Below are positions 33,473 through 42,880 of a stretch of DNA of 64,000 bases, piece by piece (position 1 is the stretch's first letter; each line of letters begins with the position of its first letter). A model generated the notes under the pieces. That model saw only the letters and a list, made by a program, of their open reading frames with translations, was not told the origin of the DNA and did no database searches. Both the position numbers and the translations under genes were made by a program. Source of the stretch: Nitrosarchaeum sp. Lineage in GTDB: Archaea; Thermoproteota; Nitrososphaeria; Nitrososphaerales; Nitrosopumilaceae. The DNA is taken from contig JAILWJ010000003.1 of assembly GCA_025699025.1 (NCBI GenBank), positions 278,192 through 342,191 on the forward strand, written 5' to 3'.

Positions 33473-33517
33473 CCAAAATTCAATCATTGAAATATGACAG
33501 AATTTAACAGAGCATAA

Positions 33518-34123
33518 TTGAGCACAGCACTCTACCTTGCACACCTAAATCCAGTAACAAACGCCCATATTGAAATCATAAAGGAACTACAAATGAAGGC
33601 AGATACTGTAAAGGTCATGCCAGTGGTATTCAAGACCGAAGACAGAGAAATCAACAGCAAGAGCTTTCCATTTAGTTTTGAGACAAGAAAAAAGATGCTA
33701 GAGTCTGTTTTTGCAGATACTATCACAATTACAGATGACTATGCATTTTTTGCCCCATTCAAAAAATATTTTCCCCCCCTGCTGTCGCCAAAGTCATGGG
33801 AGTTGAGAAAACAAGTGCTCAGAGGAGTTAGTGGTGAGTTTTTTTCATACACAGGAGACAAGGCAGAAGGAATCATGCTGAAAATATACAGATTAAAACC
33901 AAAGATTGGAAAAAGAAAGGCAATTTCTGCAGCATCAGTTAAAGAAAAGATGTATGATGCAGCACTTGGAAACAACGCAGATTGGAAAAGCAATGTGCCT
34001 GAAAGCATATCTAAAATTATTGAAGAAGAGTGGGAGATTGTCAAAAAATTTGCAAAATCTGAGGACATGACAACCAGAGTTGCAGGTATGAAATTCCCTA
34101 AAGAAGGATGGTCTTCCAAATAG
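33518..34123 (+). CDS. Cytidylyltransferase-superfamily nucleotidyltransferase
   Basis: 201 aa. It begins with the Rossmann strand TALYLAHLNPVTNAHIEII, a variant of the GxFxPxHxGH nucleotide-binding motif in which the second histidine is kept. The rest is unlike NMN or pantetheine adenylyltransferases that I know. The codon before the TTG at 33518 is a stop (taa), so TTG is the only start that keeps the first strand. Substrate unknown. It precedes ilvE by 28 bases and may be co-transcribed. Confidence 0.7.
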   Translation: MSTALYLAHLNPVTNAHIEIIKELQMKADTVKVMPVVFKTEDREINSKSFPFSFETRKKMLESVFADTITITDDYAFFAPFKKYFPPLLSPKSWELRKQVLRGVSGEFFSYTGDKAEGIMLKIYRLKPKIGKRKAISAASVKEKMYDAALGNNADWKSNVPESISKIIEEEWEIVKKFAKSEDMTTRVAGMKFPKEGWSSK

Positions 34124-34151
34124 ATTAATACTGAAACAATAAAAAAAAAAT

Positions 34152-35069
34152 GTGAAGCTTCCTCTCTCAAAATATGTTTGGTTTGATGGAAAATACATTC
34201 CAACAGAAAAAGCGCAGATTCCAATCACAACACATGCAATTCATTATGGAACATCAATCTTCGAGGGAATAAGGGCATACTGGAATGGAAAAAATCTTTT
34301 TGTATTTAGGTTAGATGAGCATGTAAAAAGATTCAGACGCTCCGGACAGTTTTATAACATATCATTAAATTTTGCAGACAAGCAAGTAATCGACGCAATA
34401 ATTGGGATTTGTAAGAAAAATAGTTTAAAAAAATCGTGTTACATTAGACCATTTTATTTTGTTGGGGATTATGGAATTAACCTTCATGTTACAGAAAAGG
34501 CTCCTACACATTTTGCAATCTTTACCTTTCCATTCGGAGATCTATTTGACAAAAATGGAATAACTGCAGGAATAGTTTCATGGAGAAAGTTCTCTGATCA
34601 ATCAACCCCACCTCAAGCAAAAATGGGGGGCAACTACCTAAATTCAATCATAGCAACACAAGAGGCAAAAAGAAATGGATTTGACGAGGCAATACTTTTA
34701 GATCACAGCGGAAATGTAAGTGAGGCACCAGGAGAAAATATCTTCATTGTCAGGGATTCAAGGATAATTACGCCACCAATTTCATCATCTGCCCTGGAAG
34801 GAATTACGCGTGATGCGATAATAAAAATTGGAAAAGATCTAGACATGGAGGTGGAAGAAAGAGACATAGCTCGCAGTGAACTAGCAATATCTGATGAGAT
34901 ATTTCTCACCGGTACTGCAGCAGAGATAACCCCCATAATTTCAATAGATGGAAAGAAAATAAACAATGGAAAGCCAGGAGACATAACCCAAAAAATGATG
35001 CAAGAATATACAGACATAGTAATGAACAAAAATGACAATTACTCGTATTGGCTAACAGCGGTGTATTAG
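34152..35069 (+). CDS. ilvE: Branched-chain amino acid aminotransferase
   Basis: 305 aa, PLP fold-type IV. Motifs: YGTSIFEGIRAY near residue 33, the catalytic lysine in QAKMGGNYLNS near 157, DEAILLDHSGNVSEAPGENIF, and GTAAEITPI. It interconverts valine, leucine and isoleucine with their keto acids. The start is GTG at 34152; the overlapping ATG at 34150 is out of frame. The oxidoreductase gene begins immediately after its stop. Confidence 0.92.
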   Translation: MKLPLSKYVWFDGKYIPTEKAQIPITTHAIHYGTSIFEGIRAYWNGKNLFVFRLDEHVKRFRRSGQFYNISLNFADKQVIDAIIGICKKNSLKKSCYIRPFYFVGDYGINLHVTEKAPTHFAIFTFPFGDLFDKNGITAGIVSWRKFSDQSTPPQAKMGGNYLNSIIATQEAKRNGFDEAILLDHSGNVSEAPGENIFIVRDSRIITPPISSSALEGITRDAIIKIGKDLDMEVEERDIARSELAISDEIFLTGTAAEITPIISIDGKKINNGKPGDITQKMMQEYTDIVMNKNDNYSYWLTAVY

Positions 35070-36005
35070 ATGAAGATCGTTCAGATAGGGACCGGTGGAT
35101 GGGGAAAGAACCATACGCGCATTTTATCGCAACTAGGTGTTTTAGTTGCAGTTTGTGATGCTGATGCAGAACGTAGTAGAGAATATGGAGAAAAATATGC
35201 AGTGAATCACTATACATCAATTGATGAGTTACTAGAACACGAAGAGTTTGACGGAGTGTTTGTGGTAACCCCAACATCAACTCACACAGATATTGCCACA
35301 AAGATGATAGAATCTAAAAAACACGTATTTGTAGAAAAACCACTGACATACAAATCTGAAGATGGTGAAAGACTAGTCAAGTTGGCAGAAAAAAACAAAG
35401 TAATTCTCACATGCGGATATATTGAACGGTTCAACCCTGCAGTAGACATTGTAAAAAATTTTCTCAATGAAAAGAAATATGGCGATTTGGTAATGTTAGA
35501 GTTTCACAGAGAAAACAGAATGCCATTACACATTAAAGATGTTGGAATTATTTACGACACTTCAGTGCACGATATTGACACAGCAAATTGGCTTTTTGAC
35601 GACATGCCAGTAGTTGTTTTTGCAAGAGCTGGTCAAATAAATCACGAACATGAAGACTTTGCAAACATAATGTTAGGGTATAAAAACCAAAAAACTGCAA
35701 TAATATCATCAAATTGGATTACGCCAAAAAAAGTCAGAACTTTTAGCGCTGTTTGCACAGAAGCCGTAATCACATCTGATTTTATTTCGCAAGAAGTCAG
35801 AGTTGAGAAAAATCAAGATGCCGAAATTCCTCGAAATGAGAAAAAGGAGCCGCTTTTGCTTGAAATTGAGAGTTTTTTGGGAGCAATAAATGGAAAGAAC
35901 GAATTAGTTGTAAAGCCACAGCAGGCAGTCAATGTTACAAAAATAGCAGAGGCGGCACTTTTATCTAGCCAAAAAGGAGTTCCAATCTATCTGGAGTTAA
36001 AATGA
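35070..36005 (+). CDS. Gfo/Idh/MocA-family NAD(P)-dependent sugar oxidoreductase
   Basis: 311 aa. N-terminal Rossmann fold (IVQIGTGGWGKNHTRILSQL), then VVTPTSTH and the family motif VFVEKPLT with the active-site Lys, and a C-terminal substrate domain with the conserved His in YDTSVHDID. Close in type to the WlbA-like oxidases of nucleotide sugars. Neighbours downstream are a Trm112-like protein (4-base overlap) and a hexapeptide acyltransferase, which suggests synthesis of an acetylated sugar for glycans or the S-layer; that is inference. Confidence 0.85.
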   Translation: MKIVQIGTGGWGKNHTRILSQLGVLVAVCDADAERSREYGEKYAVNHYTSIDELLEHEEFDGVFVVTPTSTHTDIATKMIESKKHVFVEKPLTYKSEDGERLVKLAEKNKVILTCGYIERFNPAVDIVKNFLNEKKYGDLVMLEFHRENRMPLHIKDVGIIYDTSVHDIDTANWLFDDMPVVVFARAGQINHEHEDFANIMLGYKNQKTAIISSNWITPKKVRTFSAVCTEAVITSDFISQEVRVEKNQDAEIPRNEKKEPLLLEIESFLGAINGKNELVVKPQQAVNVTKIAEAALLSSQKGVPIYLELK

Positions 36006-36271
36006 ACAAGACAATGATGGACATTTTGGCATGTCCAATAGACAAGAATCACCCGTTGGAACTATTTGAGATTAGAGGAAAAGGCAATGTTGTGTCCGAA
36101 GGAGCTCTGTTTTGCCCAAAATGCTCAAGGTTTTACCCAATAATCGAAGACATACCAATCATGCTCCCAGATGAATTACGAGATAAAAAACAGGAAATGG
36201 AATTCCTCAAAAACTACAAAGACAAGCTGCCTGAAAAAATTATTACAAAGGCAAATCCATGGCACCTGTGA
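36002..36271 (+). CDS. Trm112-like zinc-ribbon protein
   Basis: 89 aa. ILACPIDKNHPLELF and ALFCPKCSRFYPIIEDIPIMLP are the pattern of the Trm112/UPF0434 family. Trm112 activates several methyltransferases, but members within sugar clusters are also known. Overlaps the oxidoreductase by four bases (atga). Confidence 0.82.
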   Translation: MNKTMMDILACPIDKNHPLELFEIRGKGNVVSEGALFCPKCSRFYPIIEDIPIMLPDELRDKKQEMEFLKNYKDKLPEKIITKANPWHL

Positions 36272-36276
36272 TATAA

Positions 36277-36753
36277 TTGGTTACAAATTTTATTTCAGAC
36301 AAGGCCAAGATTGGAGAAAATACAAAGATATGGCACTTTTCATACATTGGAGACAATGTAGAGATTGGCAAGAATGTGAAGATTGGCTCGCTGGTTCATA
36401 TTGATTACAATGTAAAAATTGGAGACAATACAAAGATAGAGGGTCAAGCATATATCCCTCCACTATCAAGAATTGGAAGCGGGGTGTTCATAGGACCAGC
36501 TGCTGTTCTGACTAATGACCCTTATCCAATGTGTGATAAGATGATAGGGGTCACAATTGAAGATAATGCAATAATCGGCGCACGTGCAGTAATCAAAGCA
36601 GGGGTCACAATCGGTAAAAATAGCGTAGTTTCAATGGGAGCAGTAGTTACAAGAGACGTTCCTGAAAACACAGTTGTGATTGGGGTACCAGCAACAATAA
36701 GGTACACTAGAGAAGAATACGACAAAAAACAAAGACAGTGGAAGGAGAGCTAG
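36277..36753 (+). CDS. Left-handed beta-helix acyltransferase (WbbJ/WlbB-like)
   Basis: 158 aa with hexapeptide repeats throughout (IGENTKIWHFSYIGDNVEIGK, then INVGDNTKIEG-type turns) and the active-site loop GPAAVLTNDPYP, followed by VVTRDVPENTVVIGVPA. Such enzymes acetylate amino sugars on nucleotide carriers. With the oxidoreductase it resembles WlbA-WlbB type pathways; the aminotransferase expected between them is not of the usual DegT type here (ilvE is fold IV). The start is TTG at 36277, just after an in-frame stop. Confidence 0.8.
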   Translation: MVTNFISDKAKIGENTKIWHFSYIGDNVEIGKNVKIGSLVHIDYNVKIGDNTKIEGQAYIPPLSRIGSGVFIGPAAVLTNDPYPMCDKMIGVTIEDNAIIGARAVIKAGVTIGKNSVVSMGAVVTRDVPENTVVIGVPATIRYTREEYDKKQRQWKES

Positions 36754-36980
36754 GGATGTATTTCCTTTCTAAAAATCCAGTTTTTTAGTTTCGACAAGAT
36801 CAATATCCACGTAATTACTAAAATTATCGCAATTACCGCCTTGATGCCAGATGATAAGAGCCAATCCATTTCACCATATCCTGAAATAGAAATTGGCCCC
36901 AATACAACCACAACAATTCCTCCTCCAAGTAGAATCAAAACCCACATGCCAAAAAGAAATCCAAACAGACCTATCCTCAA
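36750..36980 (-). CDS. Small two-helix membrane protein
   Basis: 76 aa. Helix 1 is residues 2-29 (glycine/valine-rich GLFGFLFGMWVLILLGGG), helix 2 about 45-63 (AVIAIILVITWILIL), and the tail is basic (KLKNWIFRK). The start overlaps the glycosyltransferase stop (atga). Perhaps an accessory of the transferase; no family recognised. Confidence 0.65.
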   Translation of the reverse strand: MRIGLFGFLFGMWVLILLGGGIVVVVLGPISISGYGEMDWLLSSGIKAVIAIILVITWILILSKLKNWIFRKEIHP

Positions 36981-37969
36981 ATTTTCACTCCCATCAAAAA
37001 GGCAGTAATTATGGCCAATATGCCTGAAAAAATAGCTAGCTTGAAAATGGCATAACCTACCTGTTTTTCAGTCATTGGCCCCCCTGCAAGAATCAATCTG
37101 ACAAGAGTAACTGGTGCTGTCTTGTCATTAGTTGCGACAAGTCTAAACTCTTTGTCATGCTCTACTGGTTTGCCTTTAATTTGCCTGTGTTCCACTATTC
37201 TTTTTACACTGGATAGAAACAAAAAGGAATTGATTACAGCAGGCAAGAGAGCCACGGCTGCCACAATTTCCACATGCCCTACAATTGCAATTGCACCATA
37301 CATAGCACCCAGGGTCAGTGCCCCTGAATCACCAGGAAAAATCTTACTTGGAATTTTATGAAACTTGTAAAACGCCAATGATACAAACCCCAAAGGAAGG
37401 CTGACAAGGGCTATCTCATAGTTTTGCATGACAAATAATGCAATACTCAATGAGAAACTTGCAATCGTCATAAACCCGCTTGCGACACCATTTAGAACAT
37501 CAATAGAATTTATCGTGTTACCAGTGATTGGAATCATCAATACAACAATTGCAAGATACAGAGCAGGTATTTGCACCGAACCAAACAAGGGAAACGCAAG
37601 ATCAGAACCATATGCACCAAGAGCAATAATTGGGATTGCGGCAAATGCCAGTGCCACTGGCTTGAACCAACCTCCCATGACTTTTCTGTCATCTACGTAT
37701 CCTATCAGAAATCCCAGAAAACTGGTAATAATTACTGCCAGAATCTCGTTTAGTTGAAAGAAGGCATACAAAACAATTTCAGATGTGATGATTCCAAGAA
37801 TTATGGCAGGACCGCCAGGCCTCACAACCATGACTTCCTCTTTTTTGTTCATGTCTTTTACGGTTAGATTCCTATTTTGCAGGTATTTGATTAGGGGCGG
37901 AGTTGCAACATATACTGTAAAAAATGCAATAAAGCACGAGATTATAGCTGGAATTATCAATTCGGTCAA
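36977..37969 (-). CDS. GT4-family glycosyl-1-phosphate transferase (MraY/Alg7-like)
   Basis: 330 aa with about ten membrane helices. Conserved cytoplasmic motifs are visible: VMVVRPGGPAIILG, GFLIGYVDDRKVMGG with the DD pair, NSIDVLNGVASG, and FPGDSGALTLGA with the catalytic Asp. It moves a sugar-1-phosphate from UDP-sugar to a polyprenyl or dolichyl phosphate, the first step of N-glycan or surface-glycan assembly. It begins one base before the end of hel308, so it is co-transcribed with replication genes. Confidence 0.88.
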   Translation of the reverse strand: MTELIIPAIISCFIAFFTVYVATPPLIKYLQNRNLTVKDMNKKEEVMVVRPGGPAIILGIITSEIVLYAFFQLNEILAVIITSFLGFLIGYVDDRKVMGGWFKPVALAFAAIPIIALGAYGSDLAFPLFGSVQIPALYLAIVVLMIPITGNTINSIDVLNGVASGFMTIASFSLSIALFVMQNYEIALVSLPLGFVSLAFYKFHKIPSKIFPGDSGALTLGAMYGAIAIVGHVEIVAAVALLPAVINSFLFLSSVKRIVEHRQIKGKPVEHDKEFRLVATNDKTAPVTLVRLILAGGPMTEKQVGYAIFKLAIFSGILAIITAFLMGVKI

Positions 37970-40093
37970 TTACCTAACCTTTCGTAATTCCGCCTTTATG
38001 TTATCTGCAAGGGTTGAACCTATTTTATCAATCTCTGCTAATTTGTTTACCGGAATCTTTGCTAGATCATCAAGATTCTTTATCCCATGTTTGTATAGCG
38101 CTCTAGCCCTTACTCTTCCAATTCCCTTCACCCTTACCAAATCAAGTAGTTCCTCTCGTATACCATAGGATATTCTTTTTCTAAGGTTTGCAAGTTCTTC
38201 TAGCAAATCCGCGCGCTCTACATGCTTTGAGATCTCCCTTAGGCAGTAGGTTAACCAGTCAGCAGTCTCGACCATCCTGTGCATATCGCCTGATTCTATG
38301 CCTAGATTGTCAGACATGGATAATTCGGAGGATTCCGTAATCCATGACTGTAGTGCCAAAAGACTTCGTGAACAATCGTATTCAGATATTGGTTCTAGCA
38401 ATTCTGATTTGTTGTTTTCAATCATTACGCTTGCAATTTCATAGTCTTTGTTCCTCATTGAAAATTTAGGAAAGAATTCCTCGCAGTTTGAGATCAGATG
38501 TAAGAATCCCAGAGTATGTAACTTGTTATGAGAGACGTTTTCAATTGCATCTCTAAAATAGGTTGCAGTCAATGGATCAATATACAACATAGAGGTCTTT
38601 TTTCCAAATTCTGTTGCAGCGTATCTTTCTCCTTTTTTTATAAGAAGGTATTGTGTGGATAAGAACCTCAGGGATATGTCAATTGCAAATTTAATGGTCG
38701 GTCTTCTAGATTGACGTCCACCAAGCGTCTCTAAAAAAAAATCAAGTATCTCCTCTTTTTTAATTCCTGGATTTGTCACTACAACACTTAGAACGTGTGT
38801 TCGAAGTGATTTGTCATCTGTAATTTTTGAAATAATTGGTTCTGGTTCTCCTTTTATGTAATAGTCAATCAAGTCTTCTGTGTTACCGTTTCCCACAATG
38901 ATGGATTCGCCATAATCATCATACTGTGGTCGTCCTGCTCTTCCACATAGCTGTTTGTATTCCAAGACACTGATAGGTCTGTTTGCTCCAATCTTTGCAT
39001 TGTATCTGTTTATGTTAGATATTACAACACGTCTTGCCGGAAGATTGACACCTGCTGCTAGTGTAGGAGTAGAGGAGAGAAGTTTGATGGTTCCTTTTCT
39101 AAATGCTGTTTCAATTGTTTCCCGACAGTTTTGATTTAGCCCTGCATGATGAAATGCAACTCCTTTTTTTACAAGCATAGCAAGTGTTTTGACTAAATCC
39201 GTATGTTCGTTATTTGCAAGAATTTTTTTTGAAACTTTTTCTAGTTCTTCAATTTCATTTCTATGTAAGAATTGAGATATGGCATCAGATGCCTTTGCTG
39301 CAAGGGATTTTGAGCGTGTTCTAGTTTCTGCAAATACTAGCGACTGACCACCTGTTGCAACGGACTGGACTCCCAGATCTATCGGAGTTCCACGTAAACT
39401 TCGTTCAACTTCAAACGTAGCTCCATCACTCATTACAACTCTGCCTTGGTCACATACTCCTTCTGTTAGTGGAACTGGCCTCCAGTCGTTTTCTACAAGC
39501 TTACAGTCAAGCCATTCAGCAAGTTCCTTAGAGTTTGTAATGGTTGCGCTAAGGCCCACGATCTGCGGTTTGTTATCAAGTTTTAGTTTAGTGAGAATCA
39601 TCTCAAGTGTAGGTCCCCTGCTTTCATCACCAATAAGATGTACCTCATCTGCAATCACAAGACCAATATCATCAAGCCATTCAGTTCCATGGCGAATGAT
39701 CGAGTCCATTTTTTCATTTGTTAAAACTAGAATGTTGCTTTTGGCCAGATTCATTTCAATATTTTCAAAATCACCGGTGGATATACCCACTTTGATCTTT
39801 TTTTTAAAAGGAATTTTTTCTAATTTCTTAAATTCAGTAAATTTTTCAGCCGCTAATGCACGTAGTGGACTGAGATAAACTACCTTTCCGTTGTGTTTTG
39901 ACAGATAACTCATCATGGCCAATATCGCAATCAGTGTCTTTCCGCTTGCGGTAGGAGATGACACAAGAATGCTTTGACCATCAAGCAATCCTGCCTTGAT
40001 ACAGTCTGCCTGCGGGGGGTAAAGTTGCTCAAATCCTTCATCTAAGAGAAAATCAATTGCAGGTTTTAGAAGATCTAATTTTTCTACTTTCAT
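37970..40093 (-). CDS. hel308: Hel308 DNA helicase
   Basis: 707 aa Ski2-type helicase. Motifs in order: SSPTASGKT (Walker A, near 45), ADEVHLIG (DExH), LSATITN, FAETRTRS, TPTLAAGVNLPARR, QLCGRAGRPQYD. A winged helix and ratchet domain follow, and the end has a helix-hairpin-helix (VKGIGRVRARALYKHG). It unwinds forks and recombination intermediates 3'-5'. Its ATG overlaps the mcm stop by four bases. Confidence 0.95.
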   Translation of the reverse strand: MKVEKLDLLKPAIDFLLDEGFEQLYPPQADCIKAGLLDGQSILVSSPTASGKTLIAILAMMSYLSKHNGKVVYLSPLRALAAEKFTEFKKLEKIPFKKKIKVGISTGDFENIEMNLAKSNILVLTNEKMDSIIRHGTEWLDDIGLVIADEVHLIGDESRGPTLEMILTKLKLDNKPQIVGLSATITNSKELAEWLDCKLVENDWRPVPLTEGVCDQGRVVMSDGATFEVERSLRGTPIDLGVQSVATGGQSLVFAETRTRSKSLAAKASDAISQFLHRNEIEELEKVSKKILANNEHTDLVKTLAMLVKKGVAFHHAGLNQNCRETIETAFRKGTIKLLSSTPTLAAGVNLPARRVVISNINRYNAKIGANRPISVLEYKQLCGRAGRPQYDDYGESIIVGNGNTEDLIDYYIKGEPEPIISKITDDKSLRTHVLSVVVTNPGIKKEEILDFFLETLGGRQSRRPTIKFAIDISLRFLSTQYLLIKKGERYAATEFGKKTSMLYIDPLTATYFRDAIENVSHNKLHTLGFLHLISNCEEFFPKFSMRNKDYEIASVMIENNKSELLEPISEYDCSRSLLALQSWITESSELSMSDNLGIESGDMHRMVETADWLTYCLREISKHVERADLLEELANLRKRISYGIREELLDLVRVKGIGRVRARALYKHGIKNLDDLAKIPVNKLAEIDKIGSTLADNIKAELRKVR

Positions 40094-42174
40094 ACTCGGT
40101 TATAATGACCGGGTCTTGATTCATAAATAGATGCTTCGCGGAGCATTCTTCGAATGTAGTTTCTTGCCTCTTCTTCTGTAAACTTTTCAGTTTTTTCAAG
40201 TTCTTTTACAAACTCCCTTTCCTCAACAGCTACCTTGTTGTCACCCTCAAGTGATTTTAGAACGTCCATGAATAACTGCATCTTTGAGACCTCACTTCTT
40301 GGCCTGCCTTGAAGAACTCCGAGATCTACCTTGCCTGTATTGACATCAACGCCTGCATCCTCAAGCATGCTCTGAATTAGAAATATTGCACGTTCTGCAT
40401 CCTCTTCCTCAACCTTGTCTTTCATGAGCAGTCTTGCCCTTGCAGTGGAAAGTCTGATGATTCCACCTAACTGTCTAGGAGTTACAGTGATCATCTCTTC
40501 AGATTCGACATTTCTCATTTTTAGATAATAATCGAGAATTTTTTCTTCTGCTTCTTTTGTCAAATCAGGGGTTCCTTTTTTCGCATATGCCAAATACTTT
40601 GTTAAAAGGTCAACATCAATCACAGAGCGTCTGTCTGCTCCCTGTGGGGTATGAAGTTCTATGATATGTCTTGCAATCTTTTCGTCTTTTTCTCTACCAG
40701 GAATATCCCTTACGACAAAGATCAGATCAAATCTAGTAAGCAACGGAATGGGAAGATTCACGTTTTCAGTGATATTTTTGAAAGGATCGTACTTTCCATA
40801 CATTGGGTTTGCAGCAGCTAAAATAGATGTTCTAGCATTCAGAGTAGCTACAATACCGCCCTTTGCTATGCTTGCAGACTGTTGTTCCATGACTTCATGC
40901 AATGCACTACGATCTTCTGGCTTCATCTTGTCAAATTCATCGATGCACACAAGACCTTGATCTCCCAGTACAACTGCCCCAGCTTCAAGCATCATTATTC
41001 CGGTCTTATCACGAACAACTGCAGCCGTAAGCCCTGCAGCTGTTGAACCTCTGCCAGAGGTGTAAAGGCCTCGTGGTGCAATTCGTGCACAAAACTTTAG
41101 CATCTCACTTTTTGCAGTACCTGGATCACCTACAAGAAAAACGTTAATGTCTCCTCTAATCTTGCTTCCATCGCCCAACGCCCTTTGATTGGATCCTACA
41201 ATCAAAAGCAATATTGCTTCTTTGATCAGGGATTGTCCCTGAATGTGGGGAGCAAACGAGTCAATCAGTCTTTGATAGACGTCATGGCTTTGACCTAGAG
41301 CCCTGATCATCTTCTCATCTTCAGGAGATATCTCTTCTCGCTCTATTTTTCTTGAGGTCTTGTCGCCTCGACCTCCCAAAAATTCTATGTTATTTCCCTC
41401 AATTCGCAGTCTATACAATCCACTGTGACCGCGAGTAATACCTGCAACAGATTCTTGTTCCACCCTTACAATGCCTGTAAGAATAATTCTGTCGCCAGGC
41501 CTGGCATTATCGACCAAATCCTGCCTGATTGTCACATCGATATAGTGCGGAAGTTGTCCTGGAGGTAGATCCTCAGGAAGCTCTTGTAATCGGAGAATCT
41601 GAAAGTCAATAAACTTGCTTGCCTCTGGCTTTAGCTCAAATTCTCTTTGTTTACAGTTTGGATTATCACATACTACTGGAACCTTTACATCCATTCCCTT
41701 TAGTTGAATAACTTTTGTAACATGCTCGTCAGGACAAACAAACACCAACTCTTTTGCAAGAGGTTTCACTTCGGAGGCCCTGACAACCATTCCAGACACG
41801 CTGGTAATTTTTCCAATTGTTTCAGCATTTATCTGCCTAAGACTGCGTTGTAAAGGATAGTTAACTAATCGGACTCGAACTTCATCTTTTATTTTTTCAG
41901 CATAATCAGGAAACCTTGTTTGTAGTGCTTCTTTTATTGCTCGTGAAAATGCATTTAGAATTCTATCTGGATCTTCGGAAAATAAGACCTCAATTGCCGG
42001 CTCTAATACCATATCATTGTAATCCACAAGGATGAACTTTGCACCCTTTGGCATCATCTCGTCAATTGCCTCTACATACTTGTAGCTACCATTCTTGTCC
42101 TTGAACCTAGTAAGAAATTCCTTTACCTTATCAGATAATGCAGATTCAGTGTATGTACTTTGCACTCTACTCAT
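40090..42174 (-). CDS. mcm: Replicative helicase MCM
   Basis: 694 aa. N-terminal OB domain with a zinc site (VCPDEH and CDNPNCKQ; one usual Cys appears replaced by His), AAA+ core with GDPGTAKSEML (Walker A), VCIDEFDKM (Walker B), and the arginine finger LTRFDLIF, and a C-terminal winged helix. No intein. It is the ring helicase of the archaeal CMG complex. The start overlaps the GINS gene by eight bases. Confidence 0.96.
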   Translation of the reverse strand: MSRVQSTYTESALSDKVKEFLTRFKDKNGSYKYVEAIDEMMPKGAKFILVDYNDMVLEPAIEVLFSEDPDRILNAFSRAIKEALQTRFPDYAEKIKDEVRVRLVNYPLQRSLRQINAETIGKITSVSGMVVRASEVKPLAKELVFVCPDEHVTKVIQLKGMDVKVPVVCDNPNCKQREFELKPEASKFIDFQILRLQELPEDLPPGQLPHYIDVTIRQDLVDNARPGDRIILTGIVRVEQESVAGITRGHSGLYRLRIEGNNIEFLGGRGDKTSRKIEREEISPEDEKMIRALGQSHDVYQRLIDSFAPHIQGQSLIKEAILLLIVGSNQRALGDGSKIRGDINVFLVGDPGTAKSEMLKFCARIAPRGLYTSGRGSTAAGLTAAVVRDKTGIMMLEAGAVVLGDQGLVCIDEFDKMKPEDRSALHEVMEQQSASIAKGGIVATLNARTSILAAANPMYGKYDPFKNITENVNLPIPLLTRFDLIFVVRDIPGREKDEKIARHIIELHTPQGADRRSVIDVDLLTKYLAYAKKGTPDLTKEAEEKILDYYLKMRNVESEEMITVTPRQLGGIIRLSTARARLLMKDKVEEEDAERAIFLIQSMLEDAGVDVNTGKVDLGVLQGRPRSEVSKMQLFMDVLKSLEGDNKVAVEEREFVKELEKTEKFTEEEARNYIRRMLREASIYESRPGHYNRV

Positions 42175-42718
42175 TTAGTCTACCTCTGATCTGCCTTTCA
42201 AATTCTTGGCTGTTTTCATATATTGATTTGAAAAATACGGCTTCTTCCACAGTAATCTTGTTGTAAAGCTCTGATGTAAGTTTGATAGAGTCTGCAAGTT
42301 TGACAAGCTTGCCTCGTCTCATTCTAAATAGCTCTAGCATGATACTTTCAACATGATCAAAATCATCCCGCCCCAGCCCTTTCATTGATTGTTTTAGTTT
42401 GATGTAAAAGTGCGGGTCAAGAGTAGACAGCTGATACTCGCCAACCATTTTTTCTTTTGATAGTGCCTGTTTTAGTTCAGTCACCATGTCAGGAATATCA
42501 AGCGTTCCAAGCTTGTTATCGGCCAATGTCTTTCCAATCCAGTATGGTAAGTTTAAAACCTCACCTTGAGTGCCATCAATCTTTACTCCTGCAACATTAA
42601 TCTTGATGTCTTGATTTAGGGTGACCTTGGCATCCTTTAGATTGTATCCAACCGTATGCAGTTTTTCTACTTTGTCTATCTTCATCGTAAGATCACTTTT
42701 TTTCACTAAGATCCACAT
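42167..42718 (-). CDS. GINS subunit, probably Gins23-type
   Basis: Up to 183 aa; a Met at residue 12 (MKIDKVEK) is an alternative start. A small beta-type domain at the N-terminus with EVLNLPYWIGKTLADNKLG resembles the N-terminal B domain of Psf2/Psf3-type GINS, followed by a helical A-like domain (YIKLKQSMKGLGRDDFDH, IMLELFRMRRGKLVKLA). Position before mcm is the one seen for gins genes in other archaea. Identification is by these features together. Confidence 0.75.
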   Translation of the reverse strand: MWILVKKSDLTMKIDKVEKLHTVGYNLKDAKVTLNQDIKINVAGVKIDGTQGEVLNLPYWIGKTLADNKLGTLDIPDMVTELKQALSKEKMVGEYQLSTLDPHFYIKLKQSMKGLGRDDFDHVESIMLELFRMRRGKLVKLADSIKLTSELYNKITVEEAVFFKSIYENSQEFERQIRGRLNE

Positions 42719-42880
42719 GTATCGGATCGATCAATTCTCTTCACAATTTTGTGAGATCAATTGATCCTAATTAATTTCAGGCTGATCGCGCACAAGATTT
42801 AGGCAGAATTAGATTTTAATTTGATGTATATCACAATAACCAATTCGGATTTATTAGTGGGGTTTGAACCTAGAGTACAC

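Noticed and set aside
36171-36404. 77-aa ORF overlapping Trm112-like and acyltransferase genes
   Set aside because: Out of frame with both well-supported genes, and Trp/Cys-rich from shifted hexapeptide codons.
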